From the NCBI GenBank assembly GCA_964544055.1, contig CAZJAA010000039.1, positions 1-26,561 on the forward strand: a DNA stretch of 26,561 nt, read 5' to 3'. Below are positions 1 to 7,571 of the stretch, one piece after another. The stretch comes from SIG299 sp964544055. GTDB taxonomy: Bacteria; Bacillota; Clostridia; Lachnospirales; Lachnospiraceae. Both the position numbers and the translations under genes were made by a program. The notes below the pieces were generated by a model, which saw only the letters and a list, made by a program, of their open reading frames with translations, made no database searches and was not told the origin of the DNA. The number at the start of each line of letters is the position of its first letter. Position 1 is the stretch's first letter.

Positions 1-94
1 TTATGGCAGATGAAAATGGCATACGCCAGCCACCCTTATATTAGGCGCTTACGAATTATATGACTTATTTGTACAGAGAAAGGACTGCTATTTT

Positions 95-442
95 GTGTGC
101 AGCGACATTCAGGGACTGATTGGATTTAATGAAATCTCGCACAAGACGGGTGACATTGCCATCTTAACGGAGCTGGAGCGTTTAAATGAGGCTGCTGGGG
201 ACGAGGATGTGGTGTTCCGTATCGGTGCGGATGAGTTTGTAATACTGACAAACAGCAGGGATGCAGCCTATGCGGAAAGCATTGCAGAAAAGATCCGGGC
301 AAAGAATGGTGACCCCCTTGTATTTGAAGAAAAGGAGATTCCGCTGCACCTGTATGTCAGTGTGACAAAATTGCCGGACGGTGTCGTGCGGTATCACGAG
401 CTGTTTACCGGATTGCAGAAAACGATTTTGGAAAATAAATAA
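95..442 (+). CDS. Degenerate GGDEF-domain protein, 5' end missing or broken
   Basis: The 115-residue reading frame aligns with the second half of a diguanylate cyclase domain: a C-S-D-I-Q-G-L segment stands for the usual metal-binding strand, followed by a GD..IL helix and the signature FRIGADEF. The second Gly of GGDEF is Ala, so cyclase activity is doubtful and a sensory or non-catalytic role is likely. The start shown is a GTG with AGAAAGGA about 11 bases upstream, but the same frame is open back to position 14 and reads as sensible domain sequence (TPATLILGAYELYDLF). A TGA at 11-13 then interrupts it. The gene is therefore probably a 5'-truncated or nonsense-broken remnant, or part of a longer gene entering from the left. 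Its neighbours are unrelated, and it is convergent with the glycan locus. Confidence 0.6.
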   Translation: MCSDIQGLIGFNEISHKTGDIAILTELERLNEAAGDEDVVFRIGADEFVILTNSRDAAYAESIAEKIRAKNGDPLVFEEKEIPLHLYVSVTKLPDGVVRYHELFTGLQKTILENK

Positions 443-460
443 GAATGCATAACGTCCAGT

Positions 461-504
461 GGCATCACTTATCCTATGCAAACTTTCATAGGATAAGTGA
501 TGCC
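461..504 (+). terminator. Strong hairpin between convergent genes
   Basis: A perfect 18-bp inverted repeat (461-478 against 487-504) encloses an 8-base loop. It lies 19 bases after the GGDEF-like gene and about 120 bases beyond the 3' end of the convergent dehydrogenase gene. On the plus strand it is followed only by a weak T-rich stretch (GTATAATTT), and on the minus strand by none. It may end transcription from both sides, but it is not a textbook intrinsic terminator. No gene is seen between 505 and 621. Confidence 0.5.
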
Positions 505-621
505 GTATAATTTCATGTGGGTCTTGTTATATATTTTATCTCCTGATATGCTAAGGAATCATCAGTCAACAAACACAGGCTTGATACCATTTGCAGATTT
601 TCCATAGGAAAGCCCGACATA

Positions 622-1710
622 TTATTTGTGCAATTCTTCGATATTCTTTTCTTTCGAGGTCATTACTTTACCATAATCTTCTGACTTGTCTCGCATCAGA
701 ATGAAACCACACTTCAAATGCTCCAAAGAAAATCTATGTGTAATAAATTTAGACGGAGCAATTCTCTTTTCGTCCAATTTTTTCAGCACATATTGCCAAT
801 CATCCGGTTCCGTCATTTCATCCCCCGGAAAGCCAAAAGAAGAATTCCAGGTTCCGCTGACCAATAGCTGATTGCGAAGAATCTTCCAATAAACCAGCTT
901 TTCCAAATTGATATCTGATGCGGGATTTCCAACCAAGATAACCTTTCCACCCGGAGCTGCCGCCTCCACTGCCAATGAAATCGTTTCGTTTTTTCCTACA
1001 CACTCAAAAAAGATATCCACACCTTTTTCATCCGTGCGCCCAGTTATCCACTCTTTTGCATCATGTTCCCTGCAGTTAACATAGTTATCTTCCTCTATAC
1101 CGAAGTCAAGCACCGCCTGTTGCTGAAACCCTTTATTTCCGATGGCAAGAATATGATTCACACCCATTTCCTTCAAGAACATAACAACAAAAAGTCCAAT
1201 TGTCCCCAGTCCGCAAACTGCTACCGTATCCGACTGTTTTACACCGGACCGGCGTACTGCATGCACCGCCACTGCCATAGGTTCTAACATAGCCGCTTCT
1301 TCAAAAGACACCATTTCCGGTAATTCTATCAGATTGTCAACAGGAACTGCTACATATTCCGCAAAACCACCGTTTCTGCGAGAACCAAGATAACTGTACT
1401 TTCGGCACATTTCATACCGCTTTTTTCGACACGGACCACACTGCCTGCATGGAATCAACGGGAAAATCCCCACTCTCTTCCCTATCCACTTGGAATTTTC
1501 ACTGCTGCCAGCCGTTTTTACCACGCCGGAAAATTCATGACCCGGAATCAACGGATACGAATATGTTCCGGTTTGATACACTCTCGGTATATCAGAACCG
1601 CAAATTCCCGCCGCCTTTACTTCAACCAAAACCTCATTTTCTGCCGGTACTGGTGTTTCCACCTCTTCAAGTTGAAACTTATTTATTTCACGCAGTACAT
1701 AAGCCTTCAT
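622..1710 (-). CDS. Zinc-dependent medium-chain polyol-phosphate dehydrogenase (GatD/TarJ-like)
   Basis: A 362-residue zinc medium-chain dehydrogenase. The catalytic zinc site is GICGSDIPR with GHEFSGVV. The structural-zinc cysteines sit in CRQCGPCRKKRYEMC. LGSRRNGGFAEY and the Rossmann motif GLGTIG follow. The ICGSD(I/L)PR, GSRR.GGFAEY and KILR..L.V.G.W segments match galactitol-1-phosphate dehydrogenase (GatD), and TarJ belongs to the same superfamily. I infer NAD(P)H reduction of a ketose phosphate to a polyol phosphate, because the upstream gene is a TarI/IspD-like cytidylyltransferase. The frame extends to a GTG at 1722 overlapping the stop of the previous gene. I chose the ATG at 1710 (MKAYVL), which has GAGGTG nine bases upstream. 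Last gene of the locus. The substrate (ribulose, xylulose or a hexulose phosphate) cannot be read from the sequence. Confidence 0.85.
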   Translation of the reverse strand: MKAYVLREINKFQLEEVETPVPAENEVLVEVKAAGICGSDIPRVYQTGTYSYPLIPGHEFSGVVKTAGSSENSKWIGKRVGIFPLIPCRQCGPCRKKRYEMCRKYSYLGSRRNGGFAEYVAVPVDNLIELPEMVSFEEAAMLEPMAVAVHAVRRSGVKQSDTVAVCGLGTIGLFVVMFLKEMGVNHILAIGNKGFQQQAVLDFGIEEDNYVNCREHDAKEWITGRTDEKGVDIFFECVGKNETISLAVEAAAPGGKVILVGNPASDINLEKLVYWKILRNQLLVSGTWNSSFGFPGDEMTEPDDWQYVLKKLDEKRIAPSKFITHRFSLEHLKCGFILMRDKSEDYGKVMTSKEKNIEELHK

Positions 1711-1718
1711 CTTATCCG

Positions 1719-2474
1719 TCACCTCACGTCATTTCTCGGACAAGCTTTTTGCAACACCCACTGTTTAAACTGCTCCAAATCTGTCCTTGTCGTAATTTTA
1801 AAATTGCTTTCCAGTCCCGGAATCATAACCACATCCAGTCTCGCCAATATTGCCGGTTCTGTAGAACCATTGATTTCCATAATTTTTGTCGGAAATAATG
1901 CCTTATTTGCTTCATAATACTTTCCTATCCTAAAAAATTCCGGAGCCTGACCTGCAAACAACTGATTCCGATTTAGCAGGGAAGTTATCATTTTCCCATC
2001 TCTACTCGAATATATGGTATCCTTCATTGGAAGCACCGGCAGAACCCCATCATGCCCACGTAGCGCAAAAAAGCCCTGGGATATCAAGTCTGCTGTTACG
2101 CAAGGTCTTGCTGCATCGTGAATCAGTACGGTATCCTCTTCAGAAGCATGCACCAGACTGTCCTCCAGACCATTTACAATCGACAACTGCCGTGTTGTGC
2201 CCGGTGCAGAAAATCCACGGAATTTTTGCTTCCACATTTCCCCTGTAAAAGTATCCGCACCGTTTTCTGCTCTCTGTTTTTCTATCTCTTCCACAATAAA
2301 CTGCTGCCAGCATTTCTCTGCAACAATCTGTACACCGTCTATCTCCGGATGTTGCAGTATTGTTTCCAAACAATAGAAAATTACCGGCTTCCCATTTATC
2401 TTAATATATTGTTTTGGAATATCCGAACCAAGACGCATGCCTATCCCTCCGGATAAAATAAGAGCAATATTCAT
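1719..2474 (-). CDS. IspD/TarI-family polyol-phosphate cytidylyltransferase
   Basis: A 251-residue nucleotidyltransferase of the IspD/TarI family. The N-terminus shows the CTP-binding loop LSGGIGMRLGSDIPKQY, then the VLIHDAARPCV motif, a KDTIY segment, LFAGQAPEFFR (TarI proteins have GQTPQTFR here) and a C-terminal NFKITTRTDL. It would activate a polyol (or erythritol) phosphate as its CDP ester. The GQ.P..FR/KITT..DL pattern fits TarI-like enzymes as well as IspD. Flanking epimerase and polyol-phosphate dehydrogenase genes argue for CDP-polyol synthesis rather than isoprenoid synthesis (inference). It starts 6 bases after the epimerase stop, with GAGGT overlapping that stop, and runs into the dehydrogenase gene, whose ribosome binding site lies over its stop codon. 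Translational coupling is likely. Confidence 0.85.
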   Translation of the reverse strand: MNIALILSGGIGMRLGSDIPKQYIKINGKPVIFYCLETILQHPEIDGVQIVAEKCWQQFIVEEIEKQRAENGADTFTGEMWKQKFRGFSAPGTTRQLSIVNGLEDSLVHASEEDTVLIHDAARPCVTADLISQGFFALRGHDGVLPVLPMKDTIYSSRDGKMITSLLNRNQLFAGQAPEFFRIGKYYEANKALFPTKIMEINGSTEPAILARLDVVMIPGLESNFKITTRTDLEQFKQWVLQKACPRNDVR

Positions 2475-2480
2475 AAACCG

Positions 2481-3143
2481 TTAAAACCTCAACTTGCGAA
2501 TCTCTTTTAAAATTTCCCCATAGGCTTTTTCTTTACCAAACAGCAACGTAGTACCAAGAACAAAACCATCCATCCCCTTAGGGGCATTCTCTAAAATGCG
2601 CTCCTTGCCGCAGGCACCATCCCACCAAAGTTCAAAGTCCATTTCTTCACGCAAAGAAAGCAGCTTTGAAATCTTTTTTCCTACATACGGTAAATACATC
2701 TGCCCCGCATTTCCGGGATTTACAGACATAACAAGAACGCATTTTACAATACGCAACATTTCAAACACAGTTTCCACACTGGTTCCCGGATTGATTGCAA
2801 TACCTGGAACCATCCCCGCATCAATTACCTTCTGTAACGTAGTTGAAGGATGGTACTCTGCCTCCGGATGAATATAAACTGTGTCGCCCGGACGCAGGTT
2901 GCTTAAAAACAAATCAATGTGATTATTCGGATGTTCAATCATTAAATGAACATCCAGCGGTTTTTTCGTTGCCCCCGCAATAAACCGCATGTCATTTAAA
3001 GACATGGCAAAATTAGGTACATAACGCCCATCCATAATATCAATGTGAAAGGAGTCAATTCCTCCTTCTTCTAATGCTTTTACTTCTTTCTCCAGATTGC
3101 CATAGTTCGCACACATCATGGAGGCTGTTAATTTGAAATTCAT
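2481..3143 (-). CDS. Ribulose-phosphate/allulose-6-phosphate 3-epimerase family protein
   Basis: A 220-residue TIM-barrel epimerase. FHIDIMDGRYVPN, PLDVHLMIEHP, YIHPEAEYHPS, GIAINPGTS and MSVNPGNAGQ follow the family order. The metal-site residues are present: His and Asp of HIDIMD, His of VHLMI, and Asp of WWDGAC. The usual VDGG is replaced by W-W-D-G-A-C-G, which resembles the VDGSC of the allulose-6-phosphate epimerase AlsE more than that of housekeeping Rpe. It should interconvert ketose phosphates at C3 (ribulose-5-P/xylulose-5-P or fructose-6-P/allulose-6-P). As first gene of a tight three-gene block with cytidylyltransferase and dehydrogenase, it probably supplies the ketose phosphate that becomes a CDP-polyol. 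It is unlikely to be the housekeeping copy. Confidence 0.82.
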   Translation of the reverse strand: MNFKLTASMMCANYGNLEKEVKALEEGGIDSFHIDIMDGRYVPNFAMSLNDMRFIAGATKKPLDVHLMIEHPNNHIDLFLSNLRPGDTVYIHPEAEYHPSTTLQKVIDAGMVPGIAINPGTSVETVFEMLRIVKCVLVMSVNPGNAGQMYLPYVGKKISKLLSLREEMDFELWWDGACGKERILENAPKGMDGFVLGTTLLFGKEKAYGEILKEIRKLRF

Positions 3144-3261
3144 GTGTCTTCTCTTGCCTTTCTGCTTTTTCTCTTGTTTTTATTGCATCTACAGCAAATA
3201 CACTGAGTAATAGTTGTAAACCTTGATTGTACTAAAAGCTCTCTATTCTTTCTTTAAAATT
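3144..3261 (-). other. Largest non-coding gap inside the glycan locus (118 bp)
   Basis: This AT-rich spacer separates the nucleotide-sugar block (rmd upstream in transcription) from the CDP-polyol block. I find no convincing -35/-10 pair with proper spacing and no terminator hairpin, so read-through from rmd is the default. Base composition changes here: the 622-3143 genes are visibly less AT-rich than 3262-13000, which suggests the two blocks have different histories. Confidence 0.4.
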
Positions 3262-4200
3262 TTATATATAATTTCTATAAAATTCTAATGTTTCCTCTAT
3301 TGTTTGTTCCAACATAATCCTTGGTTTCCATCCTGTACACCTGTTTAGTTTTGATGTATCTGCTTCAATAATTGGCACGTCGACAGGTCTAAATTTTGAC
3401 TCATCAATTTCTACTTCTATTTTTATTTTTGCCTTAGAAATAATCATTTGAAGAACTTCCTCAATTGAAATAGCCTTTCCACTTCCAACATTATAGACTT
3501 GCCCTTTTTTTCCTTTGGTTATTAATAAACCATATGCACGCACTACATCCCTTACATCTGTAAAATCTCGTTTTGCACCTAAATTTCCCACTCTCAATAT
3601 CGGAATCTTTAATCCAGCTTCTATTTCAGCTACTTGCTTGCAAAAATCTGCAACCACAAAGGCCGATGTCTGATTGGGACCCGTATGATTAAATGCACGT
3701 ACCATAATAATATCCATATCATACGCCTCCACATAAACTTTTCCAATCATATTTTGGCAAACCTTTGATACAGCATAAATATTTCTCGGACGAAGTGGAT
3801 TTTCTTCTGTAATTGGTAATTCTCCTACGGCGATATGACCATACTCCTCACCAGAACCAATTAAAATAATTCTAGGCTGAATATTAATTTCTCGTACTGC
3901 GTCTAACAAATTAATCGTTCCTTTTATATTAACATCGACCGTAAGTGCTGGATTTTCCCATGATAACGCTACAGAACTCTGTGCTGCAAGATGAAAAATA
4001 TAATCCGGACGAATATTATCCAACAACTCTATAATTTTTTCCTTTTTAAGAATGTCCAGATCCAACACTGTTACATTTGGAAGCTCTAGAATCTCATATG
4101 ACATCTTAGTTGCCACTACATCATAATTCAATTCTTCACTAAGATATTTTACTAAATACTTACCTACAAAACCTGCCCCGCCAACAACTAACGTCTTCAT
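3262..4200 (-). CDS. rmd: GDP-6-deoxy-D-lyxo-4-hexulose reductase (GDP-D-rhamnose synthase)
   Basis: A 312-residue extended short-chain dehydrogenase. The NAD(P)-binding motif GGAGFVG is at residues 7-13, FHLAAQSSVA carries the HLAA strand, IGSGEEYG replaces the catalytic Ser/Thr region, and the catalytic pair is YAVSK (142-146). RAFNHTGPNQT and the C-terminal NRCTGWKP segment are typical of Rmd and related GDP-4-keto-6-deoxymannose reductases. It should reduce the Gmd product to GDP-D-rhamnose, although the close relatives making GDP-6-deoxy-D-talose cannot be excluded. The start ATG has GAGGTG 8 bases upstream. It follows gmd and manC on the same strand, completing a GDP-mannose-to-GDP-deoxyhexose pathway. 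Confidence 0.85.
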   Translation of the reverse strand: MKTLVVGGAGFVGKYLVKYLSEELNYDVVATKMSYEILELPNVTVLDLDILKKEKIIELLDNIRPDYIFHLAAQSSVALSWENPALTVDVNIKGTINLLDAVREINIQPRIILIGSGEEYGHIAVGELPITEENPLRPRNIYAVSKVCQNMIGKVYVEAYDMDIIMVRAFNHTGPNQTSAFVVADFCKQVAEIEAGLKIPILRVGNLGAKRDFTDVRDVVRAYGLLITKGKKGQVYNVGSGKAISIEEVLQMIISKAKIKIEVEIDESKFRPVDVPIIEADTSKLNRCTGWKPRIMLEQTIEETLEFYRNYI

Positions 4201-4259
4201 GCCACTTTCACCTCATACAAGATAAATTTAAAATGTAAATACATGATATCTATTCTTCA

Positions 4260-5300
4260 TTAGTTGTTTTGTAAAGTCATCGTTTCAAGCTCTTTTGTCA
4301 CTAATTCCATATCATTCAAAACCATTTTTTCTACTAACTGTTCAAACGATATTTCTCTTTTCCACCCCATTGCTTTCTCTGCTTTTTTCGGATTACCAAG
4401 CAAAAGCTCAACTTCTGCCGGACGAAAAAATTGTGGATTAACTCTTACAACTATTTTGCTCGTAGACTTGTCCCTGCCTACTTCTTCTACTCCACTACCT
4501 TCCCAGATAATATTCATACCTACAACCATAAACGCTTTTTCAACAAATTCACGTACTGTTCTGGTTTCATTTGTTGCAATGACATAATCATTCGCTTCTT
4601 CCTGTTGTAACATCATCCACATTGCTTTAACATAATCTTTTGAATGCCCCCAGTCTCGTTTCGCATCTAAATTTCCTAATTCAAGATAATCCTGTACACC
4701 AAGTTTAATTCTTGCCACTGCATCTGTAATTTTACGTGTAACGAACTCCTTACCTCGCCTTTCAGATTCGTGATTAAACAAAATCCCTGAACATGCATAC
4801 ATATTATAACTCTCACGATAATTCTTCGTAATCCAATGACCATACAATTTTGCTACTCCATATGGACTTCTTGGATAAAACGGTGTTGTTTCACATTGCG
4901 GAATTTCCTGCACTTTACCAAACATTTCTGAAGTGGATGCCTGGTAAAAACGAGTTTCAGGCTTTATTATTCGGATAGCCTCTAACATATTTGTAACTCC
5001 TAAGGCATTTATATCTGTTGTGGTTAAAGGCGTGTTCCAAGATGCTGCCACGAACGACTGCGCAGCTAAATTATACACTTCATCCGCTTTCGAAATTTTC
5101 AATGCAGTAATTAAAGAAACGGGATCTGTCATGTCTGCATATATAAAATGAATCCTATCTTTTATATGATCCACATTGCCATAATCCACAATGCTTTTTC
5201 TCCTTATAAGTCCATAAACCTCATAACCCTTTTGTAATAATAACTCTGCTAAATAAGAACCATCTTGTCCTGTTATACCTGTAACTAATGCTCTTTTCAT
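4260..5300 (-). CDS. gmd: GDP-mannose 4,6-dehydratase
   Basis: A 346-residue protein of normal family length. It opens with the Rossmann signature TGITGQDGSYLAE (residues 7-19). The catalytic Thr and Glu lie in STSEMFG and the Tyr/Lys pair in YGVAK (147-151). NHESERRGKEFVTRKI and LGNLDAKRDWGHSKDYV are near-invariant Gmd motifs. It converts GDP-mannose to GDP-4-keto-6-deoxy-mannose in the cytoplasm. The start has GGAGGGAAAGG immediately upstream. It sits 11 bases after manC, which makes its substrate, and ahead of rmd, which consumes its product. Identification is secure. Confidence 0.96.
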   Translation of the reverse strand: MKRALVTGITGQDGSYLAELLLQKGYEVYGLIRRKSIVDYGNVDHIKDRIHFIYADMTDPVSLITALKISKADEVYNLAAQSFVAASWNTPLTTTDINALGVTNMLEAIRIIKPETRFYQASTSEMFGKVQEIPQCETTPFYPRSPYGVAKLYGHWITKNYRESYNMYACSGILFNHESERRGKEFVTRKITDAVARIKLGVQDYLELGNLDAKRDWGHSKDYVKAMWMMLQQEEANDYVIATNETRTVREFVEKAFMVVGMNIIWEGSGVEEVGRDKSTSKIVVRVNPQFFRPAEVELLLGNPKKAEKAMGWKREISFEQLVEKMVLNDMELVTKELETMTLQNN

Positions 5301-5311
5301 CCTTTCCCTCC

Positions 5312-6382
5312 TTAAATATACTCCAATCTATCACTATTTTTTAATATTTCTAGTATCTTTTTAATATTTCCTACGTCGTCTTTATTGCAAATCAATGTGG
5401 CATCCTTTGTATCTATAATAATTAAATTTTGTAAACCAATTGTAGCAATTAATTTATCGGCCCCTTCAATAATACAGTTCCTTGAGTCAACCGTTATTAC
5501 ATTTCCTGACACAATATTATTACGATCATCTGCATCTCGAATCCTACTAATTGCAAGCCAAGCTCCTACATCATCCCATCCAAAATTTCCTGGTAAAGTA
5601 TATATGTTTTTTGATTTTTCTAAAATACCGTAATCGATTGATATCGATACAAATTTTTCAAACTCATTTCTTAAAATTTCTTCTTGTTTCGATGTTGCAA
5701 GTGCATTCTTAATAACTTCTAAGCCATTGTAAAGCTCTGGCATATATTCCCTAATATTCTTTAATATTGTTGATGTTTTCCAAATAAACATCCCACTATT
5801 CCACAAATACTCCCCATTTTTAAAATACTTATTTGCAGTCTCATAATCTGGTTTTTCTACAAACCTTTCTACCTCGTAAGCATGCCCTATCTGTTGATTT
5901 GATATAAATTTAATATAACCATATCCTGTTTCAGGATAGCTTGGTGTAATACCTAAGGTTACCAGATTATCCCCTGACTCTGCTATTTCACAAGCCTCTT
6001 TTAATGTATTGCAAAACATCTCTGCGTGCTTTATTAAATGATCCGATGGCAAAACTATCATCACTGCATCCTCATATTTATGAGTAATATATACTGCACC
6101 AAAACCGATACATGGCGCAGTGTTTCTGCCTATCGGTTCGCAAAGAATATTTTCTTTCGGCAAGTCAGGAAGCTGCTCTATCACAAGTTCTTTATAATCT
6201 TTGTTTGTTACAACATATACATCCTGTATACTCACAAAAGGCAATATTCTTTCTACCGTTAATTGGATCATAGTTTTTCCATCACTTGTTAATGACAAAA
6301 ACTGTTTTGGTAAATTTTTTCTGCTTTTGGGCCAAAAACGCTCCCCGCGTCCACCAGCCATAATTAATGCGGTTTTTTTCAT
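5312..6382 (-). CDS. manC: Mannose-1-phosphate guanylyltransferase (short, single-domain form)
   Basis: A 356-residue guanylyltransferase. It begins MKKTALIMAGGRGERFWP, continues SRKNLPKQFL (pyrophosphorylase loop), and shows EPIGRNTAPC, VLPSDHLI, FVEKPD, WNSGMFIW and GNFGWDDVGAW, all ManC motifs. It has no C-terminal cupin/phosphomannose isomerase domain, so it is the monofunctional form. The open frame runs 42 codons further upstream, but AAAGGAG sits 8 bases before the ATG at 6382, and the extension overlaps the end of the preceding GT4 gene; I reject it. It makes GDP-mannose for gmd. Confidence 0.93.
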   Translation of the reverse strand: MKKTALIMAGGRGERFWPKSRKNLPKQFLSLTSDGKTMIQLTVERILPFVSIQDVYVVTNKDYKELVIEQLPDLPKENILCEPIGRNTAPCIGFGAVYITHKYEDAVMIVLPSDHLIKHAEMFCNTLKEACEIAESGDNLVTLGITPSYPETGYGYIKFISNQQIGHAYEVERFVEKPDYETANKYFKNGEYLWNSGMFIWKTSTILKNIREYMPELYNGLEVIKNALATSKQEEILRNEFEKFVSISIDYGILEKSKNIYTLPGNFGWDDVGAWLAISRIRDADDRNNIVSGNVITVDSRNCIIEGADKLIATIGLQNLIIIDTKDATLICNKDDVGNIKKILEILKNSDRLEYI

Positions 6383-6395
6383 ATGTTCATCTCCT

Positions 6396-7565
6396 TTAAA
6401 CTGACCTATAAACTTTTTCTGTAAGTTCTGCCGTTTTATCCCAAGAAAACTTCTTACACTGTTCAAAACCTTTTTCCACATAGGCTGAACGCAAGCTAGT
6501 CGAATCAAGAATCCTCTTTATTGCTTCAGCTAATTCTTCTGGTTCCTTCGGTGTAACATATAACGCTGCATCTCCCCCCACTTCCGGAAGACTAGATACA
6601 TTTGTAGTAATAACCGGACTGCCACACGCCATTGCTTCAAGTATCGGAATACCAAATCCCTCATACTCTGACGGAAACAAAAACGCCTCTGCCGATGACA
6701 ACAAAACTCGTTTCTGACTATCCGTCACAAATCCCGTTTGTATCACATCGTTAATATATTTATAACTATGTAATCGTTTTGGAATGTCCATAACAAACGG
6801 ATTCAAATCTCCCGCCAAAACCAATTTTAGTCCTGTATATCTCGGTTTAATCATTTCAAAAGCATCCAAAATATTTACAATTCCCTTTCTAAAATCTAAA
6901 ACACCTAAATACAGCAGAAACGGTCCTTCTATCCCCAGTTCAAGAAGCACCGTCGCATCTTTTTCCGGATAATGCACGGTTAAATCATATGCTAACGGAA
7001 CCACATGTATCCGATTTGCTTTTATTAATGTACGTTCCTGCAAGTCATTTTTTACACTCTGCGAATCTGTAATAATCTGAATATCCTCTCTTGGCGAAAC
7101 AAAATCTATTGTCGCCTGAAATGCTTTTCTGGAATTCTCATTAAACGAAATATTATGCATCATAGCAATACAATCATGAATTGTAACAACCATTTTTCCA
7201 TCCACATTAAACGGAACTTCAAACGGATTGGGGAAATGATATAACTCAGCCTTGCCCCCAATATAATAACTATATGGCATCTGTGCATAATTCTGTAAAG
7301 CGTTCGCTTTGTTTGCGTCTAAAATAGTACTATAACTCAATAAATTACATTCATACATATCCAATTGCTTTGCGACATCTAAAGAGAGATAATCAAGCAT
7401 ATTTTGTCTATAATTCTGCTCCTTTTTATAGTCAAAAAAAGAAATGGAGTACTCATTTTGATTACGCCATACTAAAGACTCTATCAAATTAATTGTATAA
7501 TAAGGTATTCCTCGCAATCTGTATCTTGGTCGGCAAAGTGCCTGTGTTTCGATATTTATTTTCAT
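6396..7565 (-). CDS. GT4-family glycosyltransferase, copy 1 of a tandem trio
   Basis: A 389-residue GT-B enzyme. The N-terminal half is divergent (RGIPYYTINLIESL near the start). The C-terminal half has GPFLLYLGVLDFRKGI, KLVLAGDLN, and the nucleotide-sugar E-x7-E motif EGFGIPILE at about 302-310, followed by AMACGSPVITTNVSSLPEVGGDAALYVTP. It should be a retaining transferase using a nucleotide sugar; GDP-rhamnose or GDP-mannose is inferred from the neighbours. No signal peptide or membrane segment is seen. It is strongly similar along its whole length to the two genes upstream, so it arose by tandem duplication. A GGTGATGAG stretch precedes its start. Confidence 0.9.
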   Translation of the reverse strand: MKINIETQALCRPRYRLRGIPYYTINLIESLVWRNQNEYSISFFDYKKEQNYRQNMLDYLSLDVAKQLDMYECNLLSYSTILDANKANALQNYAQMPYSYYIGGKAELYHFPNPFEVPFNVDGKMVVTIHDCIAMMHNISFNENSRKAFQATIDFVSPREDIQIITDSQSVKNDLQERTLIKANRIHVVPLAYDLTVHYPEKDATVLLELGIEGPFLLYLGVLDFRKGIVNILDAFEMIKPRYTGLKLVLAGDLNPFVMDIPKRLHSYKYINDVIQTGFVTDSQKRVLLSSAEAFLFPSEYEGFGIPILEAMACGSPVITTNVSSLPEVGGDAALYVTPKEPEELAEAIKRILDSTSLRSAYVEKGFEQCKKFSWDKTAELTEKVYRSV

Positions 7566-7571
7566 AACTCA

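Noticed and set aside
554..621. In-frame codons after the dehydrogenase stop ending SANGIKPVFVD
   Set aside because: They could be a remnant of another gene end or an old C-terminus, but 19 codons without a start or a firm family match are not enough for a feature.
1719..2474. Calling this gene ispD
   Set aside because: The fold is IspD-like, but the GQ.P..FR and KITT..DL segments and the polyol-phosphate dehydrogenase and epimerase neighbours favour a TarI-like role, so no gene symbol is given.
2481..3143. Calling this gene the housekeeping rpe
   Set aside because: WWDGACG replaces VDGG and the sequence is closer to AlsE-type epimerases; the substrate is uncertain.
6383..6508. 42-codon upstream extension of manC
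   Set aside because: It overlaps the end of the preceding GT4 gene and has no matching ribosome binding site; MKKTALIMAGG with AAAGGAG is the standard family start.
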